A stretch of DNA of 64,000 bases. It comes from Prorocentrum cordatum (taxonomy: Eukaryota > Sar > Dinophyceae > Prorocentrales > Prorocentraceae). Below the pieces are notes generated by a model. It was not told where the DNA came from. It was given only the letters and a program-made list of their open reading frames with translations, and did no database searches. Position 1 is the stretch's first letter. Each line of letters opens with the position of its first letter. Position numbers and translations under genes: made by a program. The DNA is taken from NCBI GenBank assembly GCA_963575745.1, contig CAUYUJ010014267.1, positions 10,001 to 74,000 of the forward strand, in the 5' to 3' direction. Below are positions 1 to 11,700 of this stretch, piece by piece.

Positions 1-2439
1 ATCTCTTCACGTATACTGGCAATGAAGATAACCCGACCCAGTCACAGATGGACTACATACTCTTAGATAAAGCATACCGCGACCAGCTCACAGATTCACA
101 CGCCACCACCACCCCAGACCTCGGCTCCGACCACCAAGCTGTATGCATGAAGATTGTTCTCAATGCCAGCGCGGGGAGGAAGCGGAAGAGGAAAAAATGT
201 GGTTCGATCATCGGTTGTCACACCCACCCGCCGCCGAACCTTTCTACGAGCAGCGTTTGCAACAGAAGCTTATCAACGACGACGGCAGAACGAGTATTGA
301 CGATAGGTGCAAAAGCATCGACGACGCTCTTGTACAAGCCCACAAAGGCTACGACGCACACCGAGGCACAACTCCGCAACACCACGAACACGAAGACCAC
401 CTCGTCCCAGACCAGAAACTACCAGAGCCCATCGAACAACGACGCAGCACACCACACCAAGACAGACACACGGACTACGCTCAGCAAGCTCATCTCGAAA
501 CAAGTCAAACACATCCGAAGCACGCGCACGCAGGCCAAGTTGGAGGCGATCGTCTGCCAGCTCAAGAACTTAAACAGGATCTCCCATTGCTAAAAACAAA
601 AAATGCAAAGATATGATCGCGTCGATGACGACTGAGACCGGCAGTGACGCCACCGACAGACAGGACATCGCGGACAGTTTTGCAGCTTGTTACGAGAGAT
701 TGTACGGAGACCCAGAGAGCACAAATAGAAGAAACGCAAATGGAACAACGACGGCAACATCCGACATACCACCGTTCGCTGCAGACGAACTCCGACGCGC
801 CATCAAACAGCTAAAAAGCAAAATGCAGCGACACCGCGGGAGGCACAGCAGAATTACTCAAGGCAAGCGGAGCAGTCCTCGAGCAACACTTACTCCAGCT
901 CTACAATGATATAATCAAACCGGACCAACCACCACCCGAACAATGGAAAAAGACAACGATCGCGGTCATTTCCAAGTCCGGCGACACCAAATTACCATAC
1001 AATTACAGACCGATTGTTAGTATCCCGTTGTTGTACAAGTTGATGTCACGCCTCCTATGCAACAGGTTAGAAGTCACCTTTGATTCACAGCAGAGCACAG
1101 ACCAGGCTGGTTTAAGGCGAGGCTTCAGCACAGAAGACCGACAATGTTGCACGAGAAATCGCACGCATGGCAGCTACCTCTGTGGGCAGCAGCGATCGAC
1201 TTCAAAAAGGCTTGCAATTGCGTAGGTCACGAGGCTTTGTGGAAGGCTCTACAACAACAGCACATACCAGACCCATACATCAATTTCTTGCGACGCTTGT
1301 ACGACGACCAGACAGCCAATGTCAGAACACACACAACAGCAGAAATTGCTGCATGCAGCGAGGAGTGGAGCAGGGCGACCCACTCAGCTCCTTCCTCTTC
1401 AATGCGCTTCTAGAGGCAGCTCAAGCCCAGCTGGCGCTGGAGAAATTTTGGCATCAAACTTGGCTTCGCCCGTGAGATGAGCATCACGAACCTACGCTTC
1501 GCAGACGACATTCTCTCGTACGCCCCGAACCTACGGCAACTTATTTGCTTATTGCGGAACCAAGAAAGAGGCATCCAACTGCGGACTGTCATTGCACCCC
1601 GATAAGACCAAGATACTCACAAATGTCAGCCAGACGAGGGGGAGAACAATGTCACACATAGTTTTGGACGGCGCACCTATCGATATCTTGCCCTCCGACC
1701 AAAGCACGAAATACTTCGGAGGAAAGTTGTCGCTTCACGAGTCCCATGCCACTGAGCTGCAACACAGGATCGTATGTGGATGGTGCAGGTTCAACCAAGT
1801 GCGACCTGAGCTTACAAACAAGCGGTTTTCATTACACGGCTGATTGAAGCTCTTCAACGGCATTATTACACCGAGCGTTATTTATGGATGTCCCTCTTGG
1901 ACCTTCACAAAAGATATGTCGGTCGCACTACAGCGGGTGCAGCGGAAAATGCAGAGACTTATTATAGGCACGCCGAGAAGAAAACACGCGGCAGAACACA
2001 TACAGCCCACAAGCACCGACAACAACAACACCGACGCCACCACCGACAACAATGTCATCAACATCAGCACCGACAGAAGCATTGAAAACGGCATCGGGCC
2101 ACAACGAGAGCGACAGCGACAACAGCGGCGACGACTTGGAATCTTGTGTACAATTTTTCTGTAGAAGTACTACCACCGCCGTGGCATTGGCATTGGAGAT
2201 TCCCTGCCCGCGTCGCCTGCCACGACCCCGACAGATGGACACGACCGACCGTGAGCTGGGACCCAAGCTTGCACGACTCACGCCCCGCTTTTCGCCGACA
2301 TGGGGGACAGAAGAAGAAGTGGGACGACGACATCGTTTCCTTCTTACGTCTGGAGACAGACACAGACAGCGATACAGAGTGGTGGGAACTCGCCCAGAAT
2401 CGACAATGGGGGGACAATCGAAGAGATGATTATCCACTC
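1..2439 (+). pseudogene. Decayed LINE (non-LTR retrotransposon) copy: endonuclease tail and reverse transcriptase
   Basis: Conceptual translation recovers a LINE polyprotein in pieces. An APE-type endonuclease C-terminus (MDYILLDK then LGSDHQAV) lies at 48-160. An RT N-terminal region (IADSFAACYERLY) starts near 660. NYRPIVSIPLLYK lies near 1000-1040. Motif A is degraded to IDFKKACNCV, with its Asp at 1198-1200. Motif B is GVEQGDPLSS at 1362-1392 and motif C is FADDIL at 1498-1515. A thumb region (TKILTN, YGCPSW) runs to about 1980, and a W-rich tail (KKWDDDIVSFL, WWELAQNRQW) ends near 2430. These pieces lie in changing frames, with at least six frameshifts and an in-frame TGA at 1841-1843, so no functional protein is made. 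The window edge cuts the 5' end. The layout resembles the minus-strand LINE at 25.4-27.7 kb more than the giant element next door. Confidence 0.85.
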
Positions 2440-2764
2440 CGACCATCACTCTTGAGCACGCCGACTCCTGTTCGTGCCCCTCCGACTCCTGCTCCTACCG
2501 CCAGGCTCTCTCCGTCTCCAGCTCCCATCTTTCCGATTCCAGCTCCTACCCCCGCGAATCCGATACCCGTGTGTATCTCCCGACTCTTGCGCCTATGTTT
2601 CCGACTCTTTCCCAGCACGTATGTTCTATCTTCCGATTATTGCGCCTATTTGTCCGATTCTCCCGTTCTGTCTACCCGTCGACCTCCAGACGCTCGCTCG
2701 TCCCCTGAGGGCTCTGGCCCCCCCGCGCTGCCTTTTTAGGACCGGTCCGCTCGGACCGTCTTCG

Positions 2765-2768
<4 letters not shown>
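2440..2768. other. Pyrimidine-rich spacer, no gene seen
   Basis: C/T-rich stretch between the LINE relic and the CT microsatellite, with repeated words such as CGACTCCTG and TTCCGATT. It carries the perfect 10-bp palindrome GGACCGGTCC at 2739-2748, just before the CT tract. Open frames here are compositional. Confidence 0.5.
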
Positions 2769-2840
<72 letters not shown>

Positions 2841-2842
2841 TT
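2769..2842 (+). repeat. (CT)n microsatellite at the 5' edge of the giant retroelement
   Basis: A perfect CT run covers 2769-2831 and decays through TTTCTCTCTTT to about 2842. A second, longer CT tract lies just beyond the 3' UTR of the same element, so the element is bounded by like microsatellites. Confidence 0.95.
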
Positions 2843-2997
2843 AGTCTCGGCTCGAGAGTGCCCAGCACTCAGACCGCAGCCGCGACGCGAAGCGCCCCGC
2901 CTCGGAGTCAGACTCCCAGGCCTCGCGAGACCGGAGGGGTCCCAGCAGGACCCTACTGATTCGCGTCACCTCTCTCCCCACCAGAGCGCCCGCAGCA
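2843..2997 (+). other. 5' leader of the giant retroelement
   Basis: GC-rich 155 nt between the CT tract and the ORF1 ATG, starting around AGTCTCGGCTCGAGAG. An internal promoter would be expected here for an autonomous LINE, but no recognisable box is visible. The ORF1 start context GCAATGG has G at -3 and G at +4. Confidence 0.4.
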
Positions 2998-5568
2998 ATG
3001 GCCCCCAGTAAGCCGGAGCGCCGTCGCTCTTCCAAGCAGCCTCCGAGCTCACGTCCTGCTGCTGAAGGGTCTCTCCTCCAACGCAAGCAGGACTGCATCG
3101 CAGCTTTCAAGCAAGCGGGGTCTGACCGCCCCACGGCCGCATACAACGGGCTTGCCGAGCTGAGCGCGGACGAGCTTCAGGCCACGTACGACATGCACAA
3201 GACCAACACAAAGAAGCTCGGCAGTGCCTTGATCCGCATGTGTGCCGCCAACCAGATCAGCTACACGCTGGATCACCACCAGCGCAGCAAGCCTAAGCGC
3301 ATTGGTGGTGACACATCACACCCACCAGCTGCGTCCGCACGTCTTCAGGCTGCGGACGCCCAATTCATTGCCTTGGACCCGGCCTTCTGGAAGGTCCCAG
3401 TCCTCGCCGAACCCACATCACTTGACGACGGCAAGACGTACAAGCCCAGTATCAGCCTCCACGACTACGAGAGCGGTGAACGGCTGCTGCAACACCACCT
3501 CGAGCAGGGTAAGCGTACCACGGGTCAGCTTGCGATTGCTGTCATGGGCCCAAAAAACGATAACTACGTCGGTACCGAGCTCGCCGTCCCCGTGCTGAAG
3601 CGTCACCCCAAGGCGCCCAAAGTGGTCCACACGCACGTCCCCGTGACCGTGTACCAGCTGGGCACCAAGGAAGTCGCCTGCACGGAAAAAGTAGCCGTCG
3701 CCACCATCGATCCTGCCGACCACGTATGCTGGATTCGGGTGACCATACATGAAACCGAGGCCATCGCCGCAGTCCCCTCCATGCATCAGGCCTTCGAGGA
3801 CCAGTTCTCGGGAGGTGCCCCCGTGAACGGTGGTCCACGCGCCAAGGGTCCTTTCCGAAGGGACTCCGCTCCACAGGACAAGGCGCGCCAAAACCAAAAG
3901 CACAGGGAGTCCAAGAAAGACGCTCGCCGCCAGGAGCTCGATAGTCAGCTCCAGGACACCTTCAAGGCCCTCTTCCACGGCAACTTTAAAGCCGTCACCA
4001 TCCTCGAACCCTGCAAAAGCCTAGGCAGGTATGGATCGGGCGTCGGAAAGAGGTCCCTGGCTGCCACCTTCGGCGTCAGTCTTCAAGCGGTTGACAAGGT
4101 CTTGGCGGGTTCAGGGCAACTCGGCGCCACTTACGACCTCAGCAACGTAGGTGCAGACGAGCCCACTGCAGACAAGTACCAGACCGTGTGGTTCCCTGAG
4201 GACCAGCCCATCACGATGGCAGATGCGTTCCAGAAGTCTGTGGATTTCAAGGCCCTAGGAGTCGTCAGGCACGGCAAGTCAGGCTTATTGGGGATCCGTG
4301 TTGCACGAGGGTCAGACGCCGCCAAGGCTGCTGCCGTCAGCATCCGTGGCTGCGAAGCCACCCTCGCCAAGACGCGATACCGCATCACTGGCATTGCGGC
4401 ACGCCACGCCACGCTGACCCAGCTCGCTAAGACTCTCACGGGCCCGTCCGTCAAATGGGACTGTGAGGTCTACCACACCGCCTGGGACCCAGCCACTTCG
4501 GCTCAGTTTGCCTTAGTGCGCGCCCATCGTCCCCCACCCACATATACGGTACAGGTCGCAGGGTGCCCCATCCCGTGGAGCATCACCGAGGCCCCGTTGG
4601 CTGAGGTGGTGCCGAAGAGGGACAACGTTACCATTGTCACCCCTACCACTATCACAGAGCCTGTGACGCCGCCAGCCCGTGGTGGCGGCTTCAGCCCCGC
4701 CACTGGCACACTCCTCACCAAAGCGGCCCAGAGCCCTTACCTCCACGACCTCATGACTGCCACGCCCAAAGGCAAGGGCGTCGCACCGCTCCTGATCCCC
4801 AAGGAGGAGCCTTTAGCCAAGCGCCACCGATCCTCCAGTGGGAAACGCGACGCCACGCCGCACGCAAGATCACACGGCGCCCCAGGCCGCAGCTCCTCTG
4901 CACCCCCGCACGGCACGGATGGAGCTGCCGAGCAGACGGCCGTCCAAGGATCAGGTGGTCATGACCCGCAGCTTGGCACGGTGGCGGCTGAAGGTGGGGG
5001 CCACACGGAAGGGGACGCTGCCACAGCCGCCGAGGTACCAGGCGACGCTGACGACGTCGAGATCCTCTCATCAGGTGATGAATACAGCGTGGCATCTCAC
5101 GAACTCAACACCTTCGGCGAACGCTTCGCAACGGCCCCTAAACTGCCAGATGCCGCCACGACCCGCATCCAACACATGGAACAACAGCACGAGCTGCTTG
5201 CCAACACGGTGGATAACATGCAGGTTCAGCTTGCGGGCGTTCTCTCATCCCAGGCCACACTCACGGAGCACGTTTCAGGTTTGGAACGAGGGCTTGCCAC
5301 CGTCGTCACCCAGCAACAGACGGCAACCACCGAAGCTGCTGCACTGCGTGGCGACATCCAGGCCCTCCTCGGGCACCTCACGGGGGGCACCATCCACCTG
5401 CCACAGGTGGCCACTCTCGAAACAAAAAAGGAGGAAGCTGCATCAGTTGCCGATCCCGTGGCTGTCTGCGGGTGGATCGACCAGCCAGGCCAGGTCACCC
5501 CAGGGACGGGGCCCCCAGGGGCTGACAAAGGCAAAGACAAGGGTCGGGTCACTCAGGAACCCTATTGA
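2998..5568 (+). CDS. Retroelement ORF1 protein, coiled-coil, probable RNA-binding chaperone
   Basis: An 856-residue protein opening the giant LINE. The N-terminus is basic (KPERRRSSKQ). Residues about 1-450 are mixed and unrecognised. A region near 360-520 ends in a W-rich stretch (VKWDCEVYHTAWDP, then ALVRAHRPPP) that could be a small RRM-like fold, though no RNP motif is clear. Residues about 600-700 are low complexity and acidic (DDVEILSSGDE). Residues about 722-795 form a predicted coiled coil (MEQQHELLANTVDNMQVQL and following heptads), the usual multimerisation element of LINE ORF1 proteins. The C-terminal tail is Lys-rich. No CCHC knuckle is present. By family analogy it would coat the element RNA; the two TTCA hairpins inside it are candidate binding sites (inference). 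It ends 171 nt before the first ATG of ORF2. Confidence 0.8.
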   Translation: MAPSKPERRRSSKQPPSSRPAAEGSLLQRKQDCIAAFKQAGSDRPTAAYNGLAELSADELQATYDMHKTNTKKLGSALIRMCAANQISYTLDHHQRSKPKRIGGDTSHPPAASARLQAADAQFIALDPAFWKVPVLAEPTSLDDGKTYKPSISLHDYESGERLLQHHLEQGKRTTGQLAIAVMGPKNDNYVGTELAVPVLKRHPKAPKVVHTHVPVTVYQLGTKEVACTEKVAVATIDPADHVCWIRVTIHETEAIAAVPSMHQAFEDQFSGGAPVNGGPRAKGPFRRDSAPQDKARQNQKHRESKKDARRQELDSQLQDTFKALFHGNFKAVTILEPCKSLGRYGSGVGKRSLAATFGVSLQAVDKVLAGSGQLGATYDLSNVGADEPTADKYQTVWFPEDQPITMADAFQKSVDFKALGVVRHGKSGLLGIRVARGSDAAKAAAVSIRGCEATLAKTRYRITGIAARHATLTQLAKTLTGPSVKWDCEVYHTAWDPATSAQFALVRAHRPPPTYTVQVAGCPIPWSITEAPLAEVVPKRDNVTIVTPTTITEPVTPPARGGGFSPATGTLLTKAAQSPYLHDLMTATPKGKGVAPLLIPKEEPLAKRHRSSSGKRDATPHARSHGAPGRSSSAPPHGTDGAAEQTAVQGSGGHDPQLGTVAAEGGGHTEGDAATAAEVPGDADDVEILSSGDEYSVASHELNTFGERFATAPKLPDAATTRIQHMEQQHELLANTVDNMQVQLAGVLSSQATLTEHVSGLERGLATVVTQQQTATTEAAALRGDIQALLGHLTGGTIHLPQVATLETKKEEAASVADPVAVCGWIDQPGQVTPGTGPPGADKGKDKGRVTQEPY
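3331..3359 (+). other. Bulged-C TTCA stem-loop 1 (in ORF1)
   Basis: Outer arms GCGTCCGCA and TGCGGACGC pair over 9 bp. There is a single bulged C at 3340, inner arms GTC and GGC, and loop TTCA. It is the longest stem of the family. Codon phase gives R-L-Q-A across the loop. Confidence 0.8.
4679..4703 (+). other. Bulged-C TTCA stem-loop 2 (in ORF1)
   Basis: Outer arms GTGGTGG and CCGCCAC form 7 pairs including one T-G. Bulged C at 4686, inner GGC/GCC, loop TTCA. Translated as GGFSP. Confidence 0.8.
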
Positions 5569-5739
5569 AGGTGCCTCAGAGAGCCTGCCTCAGCCCTCCG
5601 AGGAAGCGCCTTCAGAGGCATCTCTTCTCTCTTCGCGTCGTATCTCTTTCTTGTCATATCATGTCAGTTTTGGCAGCAGCACGTGCAAGCTATCTGGTGT
5701 AGGGACACCCGTCATCTTGCAGGGGGCGTGATTGTTGCA
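5569..5739 (+). other. ORF1-ORF2 spacer
   Basis: A 171-nt pyrimidine-rich gap (TCTCTTCTCTCTTCGCG and similar). The ORF2 frame is open from at least 5683 without an ATG until 5740, so translation of ORF2 would need reinitiation, an internal entry or a non-AUG start. Which one cannot be told. Confidence 0.5.
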
Positions 5740-8700
5740 ATGTACATGAGCATGCAGGGGTATCTGAGGATGCGTGCTGACATGCAGCTTTTGGCTCATC
5801 GCTCGCGCCGCCCGCCAGGCCTCGCCATCATGTGGCGCCTTGCCTGCAGCCTGGCCCTCCCCTCGCTCGCTGGAGCACACCCGTCTTCAGGCGGTGCGCC
5901 CCAGCATGGAGGTGAGGTTTTCCTGCGACACGCTGAACGTGGGACTCTTTTCTACCTTTACGATGACAGCATCTACAAGTACGATCACTGCACCATTTTG
6001 GACCCGATCGTGAACAGCACCGTAGCCGCGGGTCCGTGCGGCAACGGACCGCTGGGCGCCATCGTGAGCGCATGCACGCCCTTGTCAACTACGACACATG
6101 CATCGAAATCCACCCCCAGCGTGGCCTCGACTGCGGTGCAGCAGATCCTTGACGGGGACGTTGATATAGGCCAGGCACGCAGTGGCGGCTTCAGCCCCGC
6201 TGTCGTGCCCCGCTATTGCCCCACGGGTCTCACCACCCCCCTGTGCGCTAGGGGCGAACCCGAGGAGGACCCTGCTTTCTGGCACCTGATGATGATCCGT
6301 GCCCGGCTCATACCGTGTGCTGCGGCGTGGGCACCAGGTGAGGACCACCAGGACGTGTTCTGGGCATGGCTCGAGGACTGCGTCCCGTACATCCTGGCGA
6401 CGCTTCATCTGCCACAGTACGATCACCTCTTCCAGGAGGATTCTGAGGACACAACCGACGCCCTGCGCCAGCTCACCGCGCTCGACATGTGCGAGGACAT
6501 CTGGTATAGAGCGGGCCTCGACAGACAGCGCACAAACCGCAACCTCACTCTTATCCAAGGCAGCCGCGAGTATTCCACCCGTTACTTTGGCCTCCTTCTG
6601 GAATACCAGGGTGCTCGTGCCCAGCTTGTCGGCCCAGAAGCTTTCACGGCACCTTTGCCGCCATACCTCTCACGGGCCCACGCCTTACTACCAAGAGGCC
6701 TTCCCCCACCCGACCAAGACGCCCTGGCGTACCTCGCCGATGCGATCCTGCACCACCCGACAGACATGCAGCCGCTTGTGGAGGCAGAGCTCGCCGCGGC
6801 ACCGATGGAACCGCTTAACCCACCACCGCCAGCTGGCCTCGCCCAGCACGCCACGGGTGATCAGGCCGCAGACGACCCCGTACCATGGCTGCCTCAGCAC
6901 ATCGCGGCCAGCGACATCAGCGACACACCCCTGGACTCATTCCACGCGTCGGACGATATCAGCAACATATCCCTGGGCTCGGTCCACGTGGACGATAGCC
7001 AGGACGACATGGAAACCCAGGATCGCGACGGCACAACACCACCAGGCGACACGGCCCAGCGTGACCGCGACAGTGAACCCCACTTAGGGCACACCTCGTC
7101 GCACAGCAGTCCGCCCAACAACTCGGCTCAGGCCGACCCCTGCGCACAGCTCAACGACGCTGAAGGCGTCACTGCCGCCGACGCGACAAGCCATACCACT
7201 GCATCGCCAGCTCATGCCAGTCCGTGCAGTGGCGGCTTCAGCCCCGCTGCAGCACTGGCTAGACCTGGACATCCCCAGACCGCAGGTGGCAGCACCACGC
7301 CCTACACCTCTGTACACCGTGACAACGTGACTGACTCCAACCCCAGTGTCATTGGCCACTGGCAGGCCGACATCGACAACGACCCCATCGATGATGAGTA
7401 CCCAGATGCCAGCGGTTCCCACGAGCCCCAGCACAGCGCAGCGGCATCACGACATTGTGGCTGCCTCATCTGCCTCTTTGTGGCCACGTACGCCATCGTG
7501 ATAGCAATGCCGTACAAGGACCAGATCGATGGGTACTTGCCGACACCGAGCCGAGACCCCAGCTACCGACAACGACGACGACGCAAAGCGACGGCACCAG
7601 GCCCATCTGTGCCCACCACATCCCGACGCACAACGACATACAACGTCACATCCGCATTGTGGGCCACTCTCAAATGGACCAGCGTCAAACTCAGAGATAG
7701 CGTCTCGGGCGGAGCCACCGCAGTCGGGGTCGGCCTCGGGGGTGTCCTGAAATGGGCCAGCGGCAAGCTCGGGGCTATTGCCACGGGTGGAGTCGTGTGT
7801 GGTCTTCTACTCGTCAGTGCCAAACTTCTTGCTCAAGGAGCTGTCGGACACGTAGGAGCCCGCATCTGTGCGCGGGCCCTGGACTCATCCACAGCCCAGT
7901 GGTGCCTCCGCTGTTGCCAACCGAGCAGGAGGCCGCGTGATGAGGCCACATACACAATGCCGTGCACGCTCGCCGACGAACACGACGACCAGCACGTGCA
8001 CGCACTCCGACATCCGCTGCTGCAGGAACACTACGCCGCAGCAGTTGCCGCCGCAGTCGCCGATGTCACTACCGCCACCACCGCCGCCATCGTCGAAGTC
8101 ACTGCCGCCGTATCGCGAGCCTCGTCTGTCACACCAAGATCGACCAGCCCGTCTCCGCGAGACGGCTCCAAAAGCGGCGCGGCATACGGTAACCTACCGA
8201 CTAACGAGGATGCCACAGCACACGGCAGCGACACCGAGGCAAGGGAAACACGTGAGTGCACCCACGATAGCCCGTGGTCCATCTTCCGACATGCTGATGC
8301 TCGTGGTTCCTCTCCCGACGCGGACACCCAACCACCACGACGGCGAGCACGCTATGCATCACCCGACAGGCCCCAGGCGCCTTCAGGCCCTGGTATGCCT
8401 TACACAGCCCTCAAGCCACCGACACGCAACTTACGCAACACTATCCAGCGCGACCCAGCGGTCCCCGTGCCGCCGAAGAGCATACTTAACGCCCTGTATC
8501 AAAACGGCTTTGCGCTTGGTAACAGTGGCGTGTCTACAGAGGACATCAAAGACGCTCTGCGACTCCACGACCATCCTCGATTTACCCATGATCCAACACT
8601 CCAAGCGCTGGGGCCGTGGACGGACATCATGCAGAGGCCCCCGAACCGCCTCACTTGGGTGCTGGAAGACTCGGGCGGGAACTCAGGCGAGACAATCTTC

Positions 8701-11700
8701 CCATACCTCACGTGGGACCTCCGCCAACCCACCACCGACGCGCCCACTGTCTTCTGGCATGGGACCCGCGGCGACCTTGCGGCCCGTCTTGCTGCCAGTG
8801 GAGGGCACCTCTTGCCAGGTCCCCGCCGTGAAGCGAAGGGCCGAACTGGCACCAACGTTGGCCGCACGTACGCGAGCGTGCACCCTTCGCTGGCCGCGTG
8901 GTACGCAATGCCGCCCCACCCGCCCTACAGTCTCGAAGACGACACCCTCGCGTGGGGACCCATCGCACTCTGGATGTGCGAGGCCACCCAACCACCGCGC
9001 GGGGAAAACAGGCACAACTTCGTGAAAGGGGAGGCCCACGGAGCGCGCCTCATTTACCCTCGGGTCCTGAGCCTCCTCATCCGCATGGACTGGTGCGCCC
9101 CCACAGAAGCTGCTTCCAGGTGCCGTGCCCTACCACACGCCTATGGCATGGGCGACTGCGCGCACGCCCTTCACATCGCTGGCTACGATCATCCAGATCT
9201 CCGTGAGGCGGCTGAAGCTCACGACCAGGAAGCTAGCACCAGGCGCAGACCAGCCATCGCGGCAGCGTGGCCACCGCCGCAGGCACTATACTCGCCAGAG
9301 GCAGCGCGAGTATGGGCCAAACAGCACTACGACACTGAAGCAGCCACCAGGGATGACCCTAACCAGCCCCGCCCACGCGTCTCGCTTCACATGCTCCAGC
9401 TGGACCCGAAACCACTCATCGACCTGGTGTACACTGGCTTGCAAGCTGTCCCCGTGCGGGGGCATCCTGACGCACGCGGGTCGCGCCCCAGCGGCTCCAG
9501 CCCTGGGGCCGCGTCTGGCCCACCACGCACTTACAAGTCAGGCACAGCCCTGGCGCACAGTCCAGACCGCTCATCGACGTCATCAGGAGCCGACGAACGC
9601 CGTACGCCTTCCCTCATCAGCGCGGCCGCCGCCCTCGCCCGAGGCCGTGCCCGCCCACGGCGATCTGCCTCTCGCTCGTCACGACAGAGTGGCGGAAATT
9701 CCACCTCAGACAACAGTGGCATCGAGACGTGGGAGCACATTGAGACGGAAGAGGAGCCGACTGCCTACCACGTCCTCGCCTACCACGTCCGTGATGTGCG
9801 GACCCGTGTCAATGCCCCTGGCATCGAGGTCTGGCTTGACCCTGGTGATCACCACGACGGCGCCTACTTACCGTGGGGGACGACAGTCATGGGCCACCGC
9901 GTTATAGACCCTGCGGTGGCGGGGCGGGACGGCTGGGTCATCCTCCACCACGACCACGGCGACACCACTACTAAGCTCTGGGCACCGACCCAAGTCCACG
10001 TCAAAGCGGACGACACCTGGCGCACCGTCATGGTACCAGCGGACATGGGGCCCCAGTGGATCAGGTGCCATGCCGAGGACGCTCGCCTCCCCGCCGAGGT
10101 TGTCCGCACTACAGGCCAATCCTGGTTTGCTGACGTCTGGCCCTTGTGGGATCGCCCGCGACCCCACCCAGACGACCCAGGCACAAACGAGCATGCGCTC
10201 CCGCCTCTACCAGGACGCTGGTCTTGCCTACAGTGTCGATTCCAATGCTGTCAGTACTGTGCGGCTCGCCGCAACACGCAGCTCGGCACCTCGGGCCAAC
10301 CAACGTGCCCAGACTGCGCCCGCAGCGGACTGCGTACACTTATGGACTGGTCCACGGACTACTCGTGCAACAGTTGGACGTGTGCATACAGCACCAACAA
10401 CAGGGACTCCGACACATGCTGCCTGTCCAGCAGGTGCCCCCATCCCCCCAGTCCACACAGCCTGCTCGACGTCCGTGCCACAGGGATGCCGCCGCACATC
10501 CTTGCCCGCCAATTCGGCAACGCGCCAGCCCTCCACGACCTTAAGGAACCCCCCCGAGCGCCTTCAGGCCCCGGGGGGGAACCTCCACAACCAGGGCAAG
10601 CAGGTTACCAGGGTCAATGGTACTTCCCACCGCAGCCGCGGCGCGTCCCCAGGCAGGGACTGCCTGACGGCACAAGGCGGCCACCTGGGTTCACAGGAAC
10701 GGGGATGCCCGAAGAACCTTTCCCCGACCAACCTCTTTGGAGGGAAGGCTACGTGCTCTTCAGCCCCCACCAGGCCCTCAAGGAGGAATTCACCTTCAAC
10801 AAGACGGTCCGCCGACCCTACTCCCTAGCCATCACCAACATGTACAGGGACCGTGTCACGGTCAGGACCGTCTGCGAGTCGATCGCCGAGCGCATCCACA
10901 CTACCCGCACCCGCTGGCGAGATGTGGTACTGTACTGGGACGCCGAGGGTGGTCCTGGGCCTCAAGCCCTCGACTACGACATGCGACTCTGCGACGCCAT
11001 GGTGAGCCGTGCCACGACCGAAGCCGAGCTAAACCACGACCGCAGCAACCGTGGTAGTTTCTGCCTCTATGGACCAGCGCACCAGCGAGCTGTCAACATC
11101 ACGGCGATCTCCGAGCCGCAGAACATCGACTACATGGAGCATGTGCGGCGATACTCACCCGTAGGGGGGACCTACCCTGACCACGCCTTCGAGCACGTCT
11201 ATCGGGGCTGGCAGCGGCCCGACGTGCCCACCATCCTCCCCGACACCCGCCCCCTCTCGAGAGCCGACTGGCAGCGACATCAACAGCACCAGCAGCGCAT
11301 TCAGCAGCGCGACCAACGTGACGCAGGACAGCCGGGCACGCCACGCTACCGCTCTCCCGCGCGAGTCCCGACAGGCGGAAACACGGCCTACGACGGGGTT
11401 GCCGCCTACTACCGTGGCCCCATAGGTGCCAGGCCCGCGGCTGCTGGAGCAGCCGCCTCCAGCTACGGCCACGCCCCCCACGCCAGGGTACACCCAGCGG
11501 TCATCGGCTACCCGCGTGCACCCGTGCAGGCCCTCCCAAGGGCCACCTCGCCCGTGCCAGGGTCCACGCGCGCCTGGGGCCATTACTCAGGCCGACATGA
11601 TGGCACCTCCAGCAACCAGCCCGCAGTGATAACCCCTGCGGCTTCAGCCCAGGGGGCTGCAACAAACCGTGGCAGGACTGGGCGCCCCGAAGGATGGCGT

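Noticed and set aside
5605-5625. GCGCCTTCAGAGGC in the ORF1-ORF2 spacer as another TTCA hairpin
   Set aside because: The inner stem is mismatched next to the loop and no consistent outer stem forms.
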